This document shows positions 1 through 5,719 of a stretch of 5,769 bases of DNA, in pieces. Where the stretch lies: assembly GCA_030527065.1 (NCBI GenBank), contig JAUNBO010000118.1, forward strand, positions 1-5,769. The letters run 5' to 3'. Source of the DNA: Bacillota bacterium (lineage in GTDB: Bacteria; Bacillota; Clostridia; Peptostreptococcales; Anaerovoracaceae). The position numbers and the translations under genes are program-made. The notes beneath the pieces were generated by a model. It did not search any database, had not been told where the DNA came from, and worked only from the letters and a program-made list of their open reading frames with translations. The stretch's first letter is position 1, and every line of letters begins with the position of its first letter.

Positions 1-31
1 TCGTCTCGCCTTAAATTCTTAGCTGGTCCTG

Positions 32-80
32 CGGAGGTCCGGCAAACCGTCCCCCTGGCGCCCCTTGAATAGTAATGTTT
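32..80 (+). repeat. Left copy of a ~50-bp dispersed/inverted repeat
   Basis: This segment matches the reverse complement of 5720-5769 at about 42 of 50 aligned positions, with one single-base gap. The outer half is nearly identical: the core GGCAAACCGTCCCCCT is shared exactly, and the first difference is T38 against C. The inner end shares CCTTGA and AGTAA. The other copy reaches the window edge, so the true outer boundary is unknown. No transposase is visible between the copies. It is most likely an intergenic dispersed repeat (REP or MITE-like), although terminal repeats of a larger element cannot be excluded from this window. Confidence 0.7.
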
Positions 81-124
81 AAAAAAGAAATTGAAGGATT
101 AAAAGTAAAAAAAAGGATATTCTA

Positions 125-154
125 TTGACGGCGGCATTCCCCATAGTGTATAAT
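125..154 (+). promoter_or_regulatory. SigA-type promoter of the yhaM-recD2-comF operon
   Basis: A -35 hexamer TTGACG (125-130, one base from consensus) and a perfect -10 TATAAT (149-154) are separated by 18 bp. Upstream lies an A-rich stretch with runs at 81-86 and 107-114, resembling an UP element. Transcription would begin near 161, giving a leader of about 57 nt before yhaM. No other comparably good promoter is seen ahead of the downstream genes, so this probably drives the whole operon. Confidence 0.8.
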
Positions 155-165
155 GAAGTCCCCCG

Positions 166-183
166 GCCGGAGGGACATCCGGC
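166..183 (+). other. Small hairpin in the yhaM 5' leader
   Basis: GCCGGA (166-171) can pair perfectly with TCCGGC (178-183) around a six-base loop. It lies within the first ~25 nt of the predicted transcript and ends about 17 nt before the purine-rich ribosome binding region (200-212). No T-run follows, so it is not a terminator. It may stabilise the 5' end or modulate initiation, or it may be chance in GC-rich sequence. Confidence 0.35.
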
Positions 184-217
184 AAAAGAGGGGATGCGTA
201 AGGAAGGAAGGGCAGGC

Positions 218-1195
218 ATGAAAAAACTTTACTATATCAACGACCTGAGGACGGAAGACGAGCTTCAGGATTTTTTCCTGATAAAGACCATAGCCATAAA
301 GCTGGGCTCCAACAAGAAGCAATATCTGGACCTGCTGCTGGCAGACTGCACCGGGGAGATCACCGCAAAAAAATGGGACATATCCGATGAGGAGCTTCCC
401 TCCCTCAATGAGATAAAAGGAGGGGACATCGTAAAGGTAAAGGCCCAGGTCACCGAATGGAACGGGCTGCGCCAGCTCCGCATCCAGCGGATCCGGAAAG
501 CGGCGGATACAGACGAGCTGGAAATGGCGGATTACATCAAGGCGGCCCCGGAGAAGCCGGAGGATATGTTCGGCTACATAGAGCAGACCGCCAACGGCAT
601 GAAGGATCAGGAGCTGAAAAACCTCTGCATGGCCGTTCTGGAGGAAAAGCGGGAAAAGCTCATGTATTATCCCGCCGCAATGAAGAACCACCATGCGGAG
701 CTGGGGGGCCTGCTCTACCATACCAAGCGGATGCTGGAGCTGGGCCGCAAGGTCTGCGAGATCTATAAAAATCTCAACAGGGACCTGGTGCTGGCGGGAG
801 TGATCCTCCACGATATGGAAAAGGTGAACGAGATCGAGTCCAACGAGCTGGGGGTATCCACCGGGTATTCCTTCGAAGGCCAGCTTCTGGGCCATCTGAT
901 CCAGGGCATAAAAAATATAGAGCGCGTGGGAACGGAGCAGGGCATGGACCGGGAAAAGCTCATAATGGTGGAGCATATGATATTGTCCCATCACTACGAG
1001 CCGGAATTCGGCAGCCCCAAACGCCCCCTGTTCCCGGAGGCGGAGATCCTTCACTATCTGGACATGATAGACGCCAGGATGTACGATATGGAAGATGTCC
1101 TGAAGTCCACGGACCGGGGGGAATTCTCGGATAAGGTATGGACTCTGGACAACCGCAGGCTGTACAGGCCCCGGGAGGAAAAGCCCCATGAATAA
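218..1195 (+). CDS. yhaM: YhaM-type 3'-5' exoribonuclease (OB-fold + HD domain)
   Basis: The 325-residue protein matches the size and two-domain plan of the YhaM/CBF1 family, cytoplasmic metal-dependent 3'-5' exonucleases that act on RNA and also on single-stranded DNA. Residues ~15-95 look like an OB-fold nucleic-acid-binding domain (LYYINDL at the start, LLLADCTGEITAKKWD, and GGDIVKVKAQVTEWNG). Residues ~155-300 form an HD-type metal domain, with H168 in LLYHTKRMLEL, the H198-D199 pair in GVILHDMEKV, H226, H253/H258/H259 in EHMILSHHYEPEFGSP, and D282/D285 in the last helix. ATG 218 was chosen because it begins the conserved MKKLYYIND region and follows AGGAAGGAAGGG at a normal distance. A TTG at 125 is in frame but coincides with the promoter -35 box, and ATG 194 has poor spacing. 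The stop overlaps the next gene by 8 bp. The family assignment is firm; the physiological substrate is not visible. Confidence 0.9.
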   Translation: MKKLYYINDLRTEDELQDFFLIKTIAIKLGSNKKQYLDLLLADCTGEITAKKWDISDEELPSLNEIKGGDIVKVKAQVTEWNGLRQLRIQRIRKAADTDELEMADYIKAAPEKPEDMFGYIEQTANGMKDQELKNLCMAVLEEKREKLMYYPAAMKNHHAELGGLLYHTKRMLELGRKVCEIYKNLNRDLVLAGVILHDMEKVNEIESNELGVSTGYSFEGQLLGHLIQGIKNIERVGTEQGMDREKLIMVEHMILSHHYEPEFGSPKRPLFPEAEILHYLDMIDARMYDMEDVLKSTDRGEFSDKVWTLDNRRLYRPREEKPHE

Positions 1196-2144
1196 ACAGT
1201 TTCCGGAAGCAGAAGAACGCCTGGAAGAGCTGCGGGAGGCGGGGCTTCTGGGGCCCTATGACCGCCCCGGGGCCCTGGAAAAGCGGCTGATTTCCGCCGG
1301 CGAGGCCCCGGAAACGGTCTTCCGCCAGGAGCCTCTGTGGCTGCTGCGGGGGCTGCGCCTGGCGGCGGAGCTGGAATTCGACCTGGATATGGACAGCCTG
1401 GAAGCCATGCGGGACAACGCCGGCCTGCTGGCGGAGCTTACGGCGGCGGAGCTGCGGAAGGAATTTGAAGGGCTGATTTCCGCCCCGGCGGCGGGCCGGG
1501 GCCTGCGGATGGCAGCGGCGGCGGCGGTCATGCCCTTTATTGCGGGAGAGGCCTGGCCGCCGAAAAAGAAACAGGACAACGGAGACATAGAGGGGCTGGC
1601 GGAGGGGATCCATCTCTGCAGGCCGGAGCCCCTGCTGCGCATGGGCCTGTTTCTTTTGTGCTTCCCCCGGGAAGAGGGCGCCGCCATCATCTCCCGGCTG
1701 AACTATCAGGGGGAGGAAAAGAGGAAGCTCCGGGCCGCCGTTCTCCTGCTCTCCACCTTTCACTTTACGGAAACAAAGTACGACATCAAGCGCTTCATCC
1801 TGAACTATGGGATAGAGGTCTATGAATACCTGACGGCTTTGGCGGTGCAGCAGCGGAAGGTCTACGATCTGCCGGAATTCCGCACCCGGAGCCGTCACTA
1901 TGTGATGGAAGAGATCAAGCAATACAAAGAAGCGGTTTTCCTGGAGGACCTGGCCGTAACGGAGGAGGACCTGCGGATCAGCGGCGTCGCCGACGGAGAG
2001 GCCGCCGTGGAAATACGGAAGATGCTCCTGGACATCGTCCATAAGTATCCCCGCCGCAACACCAGGGAGCAGCTTCTGAAAGAGGCTGCGGAGCTGAAAA
2101 ACCCTCTGAAAGCCAAGACCCGCAACATTCGCTGGATCAAATAG
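1188..2144 (+). CDS. Headless CCA tRNA nucleotidyltransferase-like protein (neck, body and tail only)
   Basis: This 318-residue protein resembles the C-terminal two-thirds of class II bacterial CCA-adding enzymes, which normally exceed 400 residues. Residues ~22-37 resemble the last part of the catalytic head (DPFxGxxDLxxRxIRxVG). Residues 45-64 match the neck signature (family RF-ED-xLR-LRA-RF-xx-LGF), here FRQEPLWLLRGLRLAAELEF. Residues ~148-205 fit the body, and residues ~251-302 fit the tail (DLAVTEEDLR, then the family motif NTREQLL at 291-297). The first ~20 residues are unrelated-looking and acidic. The GGxVRD and DxD metal-binding motif and the RRD motif are absent, and the nucleotide-selecting EDxxR is degraded to QEPLW, so nucleotide addition is very unlikely. 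No lost head is seen in any upstream frame. GGGAGG (1173-1178) sits 9 bases before ATG 1188, and the reading frame is open, so it appears translated. It may be a tRNA-binding or regulatory paralogue, or an eroding copy; its function is unknown. Confidence 0.8.
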   Translation: MNKQFPEAEERLEELREAGLLGPYDRPGALEKRLISAGEAPETVFRQEPLWLLRGLRLAAELEFDLDMDSLEAMRDNAGLLAELTAAELRKEFEGLISAPAAGRGLRMAAAAAVMPFIAGEAWPPKKKQDNGDIEGLAEGIHLCRPEPLLRMGLFLLCFPREEGAAIISRLNYQGEEKRKLRAAVLLLSTFHFTETKYDIKRFILNYGIEVYEYLTALAVQQRKVYDLPEFRTRSRHYVMEEIKQYKEAVFLEDLAVTEEDLRISGVADGEAAVEIRKMLLDIVHKYPRRNTREQLLKEAAELKNPLKAKTRNIRWIK

Positions 2145-2159
2145 GGCGGGCCGCCGCCC
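2144..2159 (+). other. GC-only hairpin between the CCA-like gene and recD2
   Basis: GGGCGG (2144-2149) pairs perfectly with CCGCCC (2154-2159) across a four-base loop. The stem starts at the last base of the upstream stop codon and ends 12 bases before the recD2 ATG, just ahead of its weak purine stretch (GGGGCAGG, 2160-2167). No T-run follows, so it is not an intrinsic terminator. It could affect recD2 translation initiation or mRNA processing, or it may be incidental. Confidence 0.4.
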
Positions 2160-2171
2160 GGGGCAGGCAGC

Positions 2172-4397
2172 ATGGAAGAAATCAAGAAAGGCGTCATCGC
2201 CGAGATCATATACCACAACCAGGAAAACGGCTACACCATAGCCGTGGTGGAAAACCAGGAGGAGCAGGAGCAATTCACCGCCGTGGGCCATCTGCCTTCG
2301 GCGGCCCGGGGCCGGCTCTTTTCTTTCACGGGCCGGTGGAAGACCCATCCGTCTTATGGAGAGCAGTTCGCTTTTTCGTCTTATGAAGAGGAGCTTCCCG
2401 GAACGGCGGAGGACATGGAAACCTTTCTGGCCTCCGGGCTGCTGAAGGGCATCGGGAAAAAGACTGCGGCGGCCATTGTGGCCCGCTTCGGGCAGGACAC
2501 CTTGAAGGTGATAGAGGAAGAGCCGGAGCGGCTGACAGAGGTCCCGGGCATAGGAGCGGTGAAGGCCGCTTCCGTGGCGGAATCCTTTCAGGCCCACCGG
2601 GAGCTGGCTTCCATCACTCTCTATTTACAGCAGTTCGGCGTCAGCGCCGGCTACGCCGTCAAGCTGTATAAGGCTTACGGAGCGGACACCATACAAATCA
2701 TAGAAGAAGACCCCTACCGCCTCATAGACGACGTTTTCGGCATCGGCTTCCGCAAGGCGGACCAGATCGCAGAAAAGCTGGGGGTGCCCAGAGATGCGCC
2801 TCAGCGCCTGCGAAGCGCCGCCCTTTTCGCCCTCTGGTACTATGTGGGAGAAGGCCACACCTTCGTGCCCCGGACGGAGCTCTGTGAAAAGACGGCGGAG
2901 CTGCTGGAGCAGAGCAGCTCTCAGGTGGAGGAGATCTTAGCGGAAATGGCGTTCCGGGGCGAGGTCTGCATGGAGAACCTGGAGGGCCGTCCCGTGGTTT
3001 TCCTGCCGCCCTATTACTGGGCGGAGCAGCGGTGCTGCGCCAAGCTCCTGTCCCTGGAAAAAGCGGCCATGAAGCCCGTCAGCAGCGATTTGGACGCCCT
3101 TCTGCGGGCTGCGGAGGGCCGCGGCGGCGCCAGGCTTTCGGAAAACCAGAAGGACGCCGTCAAAGCCTCTCTGGCCCACGGCGTTTCGGTGATCACCGGC
3201 GGGCCCGGCACGGGAAAGACCACCATCATCACCGCCATCCTGCACATTCTGGAGCACAGCGGCCAGAAAGCCGTCATTGCCGCTCCCACGGGGCGGGCCG
3301 CCAAGCGCATCGCGGAAACCACCGGTTACGCAGCCTCCACCATACACCGGCTTTTGGAATACAGCTTTTCCGAGGATGAGTCGGAGCTCCGCTTCGGCAA
3401 AAACGAGGAATCGCCTTTGGAGTGCGACGCCGTCATCATAGACGAAGCCTCCATGATAGACATCCTGCTCATGAACGGCCTTCTGTCCGCCATCTCTCCG
3501 GGGACCCGCCTCATCCTGGTGGGGGATGCGGACCAGCTGCCCTCCGTGGGGCCGGGAAATGTGCTCCGGGACATCATCGCCAGCGAGGTGATCCACTCGG
3601 TGAAGCTGACGGAGATCTTCCGGCAGGCCCGGGAGAGCCTCATCGTGGTCAACGCCCACAAGATCAACCGGGGCGAATGCCCGGACTGGAATCAGAAGGA
3701 CAAGGACTTTTTCTTCCTTCGAAGGAAGGGAGAAAAGGAAATGCTGCTGACCATAAAAGACCTTTGCACCCGGAGGCTGCCGGGCTTTCAGGGCGACAAG
3801 GACCCCATAAGGGACGTGCAGGTGCTGACCCCGGTGAGGAAGGGGCTTCTGGGCTGCATCAACCTGAACCAGGAGCTCCAGGCCGTCCTGAACCCGCCCT
3901 CGGAAAGCCGCCGGGAGCGCCGCTTCGGCGAGCGCATCTTCCGGGAGGGGGACAAGGTGATGCAGATCCGGAACAACTACGAGCTGGAGTGGAAGCGGCT
4001 GGACGATTTCACCGACGGCCGGGGCGTGTTCAACGGCGACGTGGGGCTGGTGGAGGCCATAGACCCGGAGTTCAACGAGATGACGGTGGTCTACGACGAC
4101 TGCAAATATGTGAAGTACGAGTTCGCCCAGCTGGACGAGCTGGAGCTGGCCTATGCCGTAACGGTGCATAAGAGCCAGGGCAGCGAATTTCCCGTCATGG
4201 TGATGCCCGTTTCCTGGTTCCCTCCCATGCTGGCCACCCGGAACCTGTTCTATACGGCGGTGACCAGGGCCCGGGAGCTGGTGGTGCTGGTGGGCTCCCC
4301 GGACAAAATGCAGGCCATGATAGACAACAACCGCACGGTGGAGCGCTATTCGGGCCTCCGGGAGCGCCTCCGCCGCACTCTGGAGGCGTGGGAATGA
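2172..4397 (+). CDS. recD2: ATP-dependent RecD2-type DNA helicase (SF1B, 5'-3')
   Basis: The 741-residue product has the length and complete domain order of RecD2, the stand-alone RecD relative found in bacteria without RecBCD, implicated in DNA repair and replication-fork integrity. Residues 1-75 are an OB-like N-terminal domain. Three helix-hairpin-helix DNA-binding elements follow: LKGIGKKTAA at 91-100, VPGIGAVKAA at 124-133 and FGIGFRKADQIA at 189-200. The SF1 motor motifs are intact: a Q-containing LSENQKDAV (322-330), Walker A GGPGTGKTT (343-351, K349), motif Ia APTGRAAKRI (371-380), Walker B DEAS (424-427), motif III GDADQLPSVG (451-460), motif IV EIFRQ (481-485), motif V VTVHKSQGSEF (663-673) and motif VI YTAVTRAR (694-701). 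An SH3-like insert is likely near 615-650. The ATG at 2172 fits the conserved start region although its ribosome binding site is weak. The stop overlaps the comF start as ATGA, so translational coupling is likely. Nothing suggests loss of activity. Confidence 0.97.
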   Translation: MEEIKKGVIAEIIYHNQENGYTIAVVENQEEQEQFTAVGHLPSAARGRLFSFTGRWKTHPSYGEQFAFSSYEEELPGTAEDMETFLASGLLKGIGKKTAAAIVARFGQDTLKVIEEEPERLTEVPGIGAVKAASVAESFQAHRELASITLYLQQFGVSAGYAVKLYKAYGADTIQIIEEDPYRLIDDVFGIGFRKADQIAEKLGVPRDAPQRLRSAALFALWYYVGEGHTFVPRTELCEKTAELLEQSSSQVEEILAEMAFRGEVCMENLEGRPVVFLPPYYWAEQRCCAKLLSLEKAAMKPVSSDLDALLRAAEGRGGARLSENQKDAVKASLAHGVSVITGGPGTGKTTIITAILHILEHSGQKAVIAAPTGRAAKRIAETTGYAASTIHRLLEYSFSEDESELRFGKNEESPLECDAVIIDEASMIDILLMNGLLSAISPGTRLILVGDADQLPSVGPGNVLRDIIASEVIHSVKLTEIFRQARESLIVVNAHKINRGECPDWNQKDKDFFFLRRKGEKEMLLTIKDLCTRRLPGFQGDKDPIRDVQVLTPVRKGLLGCINLNQELQAVLNPPSESRRERRFGERIFREGDKVMQIRNNYELEWKRLDDFTDGRGVFNGDVGLVEAIDPEFNEMTVVYDDCKYVKYEFAQLDELELAYAVTVHKSQGSEFPVMVMPVSWFPPMLATRNLFYTAVTRARELVVLVGSPDKMQAMIDNNRTVERYSGLRERLRRTLEAWE

Positions 4398-5233
4398 AGA
4401 AAGGGCCGGGGGAAGCCGGGAAGGTCCGCCGGGAACAATGGGGCCGGCTGCGCCGCCGGGGATCGGAGGCGGGGAAGGAACTGAAGGAAGGCCTGTTGGA
4501 GCTCCTCTATCCTTCCAACATCTACTGCATCTGCTGCGGCGCTTCCATAGACGACGGGCAGCCCTATTCTCTCTGCGGGGAATGCATGGAGAACATCCAC
4601 TGGGCGGCGGACCGGGTCTGCCGGGGCTGCGGACGCATCCTCACGCCCCACAGGACGGGAGAGCTCTGCGGCGTCTGCCGGGAGAGGCGTTTTTCCTTTG
4701 AAAGGGGATTTTCCTGTGTGCAGTATGGTATAATAGAAAAGGAGATGCTGTACCGGTTCAAGTACCGGGAGCAGGCCTATTACGGGGAAAAGCTGGCCCA
4801 GCTGATGTACGAAAGGCTGTGGCCGGAGGAGCCGGGGCCCGTGGCGGCGGTCCCGGTGCCCATGAGCCCCCGGAGGGAGCGGCAGCGGGGATATAACCAG
4901 GCGGCTCTGCTGGCAAAGGGGGTGGCGGCGCGGCTGGGCTCCCCCTTTTACGGGGACCTGCTGGTGCGGCGGAGGGAAACGGCCCCCATGAACCGGCTGG
5001 GAAGGACGGACCGGGCGGAAAACGTGGCGGACGTCTTTGCCCTGAAGAGGGGCGGGGCGGAGCTCATAAAAGGGAAGAGGATATTGCTGGTAGACGACAT
5101 CCTGACCACGGGGAGCACGGCGGAGGCCTGCTCCCGGGCATTGCTGGCAGAAGGGGCCGGAAGCGTCTGGCTTCTCACCTTCGCCGCCGTGCCGGACTGG
5201 TCGGATGCCGGAGTCTCTCAGGTCTGTGGTTGA
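4394..5233 (+). CDS. comF: ComF family phosphoribosyltransferase-like protein
   Basis: The 279-residue protein is a ComF/ComFC family member. These are needed for natural DNA uptake in competent bacteria and are thought to act in the cytosol with the ComFA helicase; many non-competent bacteria also carry them. Two cysteine knuckle pairs form the usual zinc ribbons: C45-C48 with C61-C64, and C76-C79 with C92-C95. The phosphoribosyltransferase-like domain includes the signature PRRERQRGYNQA (159-170) and an intact PRPP-type loop, RILLVDDILTTGST (229-242). Residues 1-38 are an unusually long basic leader before the typical LLELLYP start. ATG 4394 is preferred over GTG 4388 because GGAGG at 4382-4386 is spaced correctly only for the ATG. 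The ATG overlaps the recD2 stop. After the expected end near LLTFA (260-264) there is a 15-residue tail, most of which is encoded by the 5' strand of a structured RNA (5197-5385). Family assignment is firm; a role in competence here is inference. Confidence 0.93.
   Translation: MKKGPGEAGKVRREQWGRLRRRGSEAGKELKEGLLELLYPSNIYCICCGASIDDGQPYSLCGECMENIHWAADRVCRGCGRILTPHRTGELCGVCRERRFSFERGFSCVQYGIIEKEMLYRFKYREQAYYGEKLAQLMYERLWPEEPGPVAAVPVPMSPRRERQRGYNQAALLAKGVAARLGSPFYGDLLVRRRETAPMNRLGRTDRAENVADVFALKRGGAELIKGKRILLVDDILTTGSTAEACSRALLAEGAGSVWLLTFAAVPDWSDAGVSQVCG
4726..4734 (+). promoter_or_regulatory. Possible extended -10 promoter element inside comF
   Basis: TGGTATAAT is an exact extended -10 element (TGN followed by TATAAT) in an otherwise GC-rich gene. 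No good -35 is present at 16-18 bp; a TTGAAA at 4698-4703 is 25 bp away, which is too far. It would start a transcript near 4741, covering the second half of comF and the downstream structured RNA. The bases also encode a tyrosine-containing segment typical of ComF (YGII), so protein constraint and use of ATA codons could explain it. Confidence 0.3.
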
Positions 5234-5385
5234 AAGTCCATGCCAGATGCGGGCGAAAGGACCCACGTAAACCGGACTGCAAGGCAGCGGCGAGCATGGC
5301 GCATTTTAGAGGTAAGTCCCGGATCCTTCCGGGCAGGTGTGGGGGCAAAGACCAGGTCAGCTGAGAGACTCCGGGATCCGACCGG
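5197..5385 (+). ncRNA. Structured RNA overlapping the comF 3' end, probably raiA-motif RNA
   Basis: The ends pair in a long helix: 5197-5221 with 5361-5385 gives 24 of 25 paired positions, with one G-U pair and one G-G mismatch (5207/5375). Inside are CCAUGC (5238-5243) with GCAUGG (5294-5299), which encloses a stem 5247-5253/5262-5268 with one mismatch and a small hairpin CUGC-AAG-GCAG (5277-5287). A hairpin CCCGGA-UCCU-UCCGGG follows at 5318-5333. GUCU (5222-5225) can pair with AGAC (5349-5352). The purine-rich single-stranded segments between stems are typical of a complex conserved RNA. From established knowledge, a large raiA-motif RNA is found in Clostridia close to comFC and hpf genes; the position just after comF fits. 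The exact consensus could not be checked here. RNase P, SRP and 6S RNA do not fit. Transcription is probably by read-through from the operon or from within comF; no terminator follows. Confidence 0.65.
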
Positions 5386-5558
5386 CGGAAGAAAAACTAT
5401 CCACAGGCGGGGCGCAGAAGAAGGATGTCGGAAGCCGCCGAAAGGAGCGAATAAATATTCAACTCAAAGAGCGCAGAAAAACCAACGGCGGGAAGGGGTT
5501 TCGCAAAGAAGCACCGATGAAAGATGAATAAACATTCACAGAAAAATGTCCACATGAC

Positions 5559-5600
5559 AAACTGTGGTTTTCCAATTATACACAGACTTATCCACAGTTT
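5559..5600. repeat. 9-bp inverted repeat overlapping the DnaA box
   Basis: AAACTGTGG (5559-5567) and CCACAGTTT (5592-5600) are perfect reverse complements separated by 24 bases. The right arm overlaps the exact DnaA box, so each arm carries a CCACAG-type core in opposite orientations. No T-run follows, so it is not a terminator. It may be a paired protein-binding site. Confidence 0.5.
5576..5596 (+). promoter_or_regulatory. Tandem DnaA boxes
   Basis: TTATACACA (5576-5584) is one base from the DnaA-box consensus, and TTATCCACA (5588-5596) matches it exactly. They are in the same orientation with starts 12 bp apart. Weaker relatives lie at 5397-5405 (CTATCCACA, one mismatch) and 5546-5554 (ATGTCCACA, two mismatches). 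An exact 9-mer beside a near-exact one in a non-coding AT-rich region is unlikely by chance. This could be part of a replication origin, or a DnaA-titrating or DnaA-regulated site. dnaA itself is not in the window. Confidence 0.55.
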
Positions 5601-5627
5601 CAACAGAAACAACGAAGCTGCGAAAAA

Positions 5628-5634
5628 TGTCGAA
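5628..5634 (+). promoter_or_regulatory. Possible Spo0A box
   Basis: TGTCGAA matches the core Spo0A (0A) box exactly and is followed by more A residues, as in strong sites. A similar TGCGAAA lies 9 bp upstream (5619-5625), so CGAAAAA occurs twice with 10-bp spacing. It sits 32 bp from the DnaA box; Spo0A sites close to DnaA boxes are known at the Bacillus subtilis origin. A seven-base match is short, so the call is tentative. Confidence 0.35.
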
Positions 5635-5719
5635 AAAATGGGAATCCGGACCTGAGCAAAAAAACAAGGGGGACTTTCCCGCCGGGGTTTGCTGAATAAT
5701 ATTTCATGCGCCGCGTGAG

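Larger units (their letters stand above)
5386..5719. other. Non-coding region after the structured RNA, with DnaA-like and Spo0A-like sites
   Basis: No convincing gene is present on either strand. The open frames here give low-complexity or arginine-rich translations without family resemblance and without a well-placed ribosome binding site. Composition shifts to AT-rich from about 5530. It holds a near-exact DnaA box CTATCCACA at 5397-5405, a short palindrome-like GAATAAATATTC at 5449-5460, the DnaA-box pair at 5576-5596, an inverted repeat at 5559-5600, and a Spo0A-type box at 5628-5634. AAGGAG at 5442-5447 has no start codon at a proper distance. The hpf and secA genes expected after comF and a raiA RNA in many Clostridia are not in view. 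Confidence 0.6.

Noticed and set aside
125..217. TTG start at 125 extending YhaM by 31 residues
   Set aside because: The TTG is the -35 box of a strong promoter, so it would lie upstream of the transcript. The extra residues are not YhaM-like, and ATG 218 has a good ribosome binding site.
960..2597. Long open frame on the minus strand (545 codons), and similar ones at 122-1189 and 2937-4169
   Set aside because: These lie opposite well-identified genes, have no family resemblance and arise from GC-rich codon usage on the plus strand.
5231..5270. RNase P RNA, suggested by GAAAGTCCATGC and CACGTAAACC
   Set aside because: Only short fragments match. The ~190-nt length is far below the usual 350-400, and the conserved 3' ACAGAA-type region is missing.
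5349..5362. SRP RNA, suggested by ACCAGGTCAG
   Set aside because: The GGAAGGAAGCAGC-type apical motif does not follow, and the fold is multibranched.
5240..5527. 95-codon plus-strand frame after comF
   Set aside because: It lies within the structured RNA, is arginine-rich, has no ribosome binding site and resembles no known protein, including Hpf.
5661..5680. Minus-strand intrinsic terminator (GGGA-AAG-TCCC followed by a T-run)
   Set aside because: The stem is only 4 bp and the T-run is interrupted and offset, so it is too weak to call.
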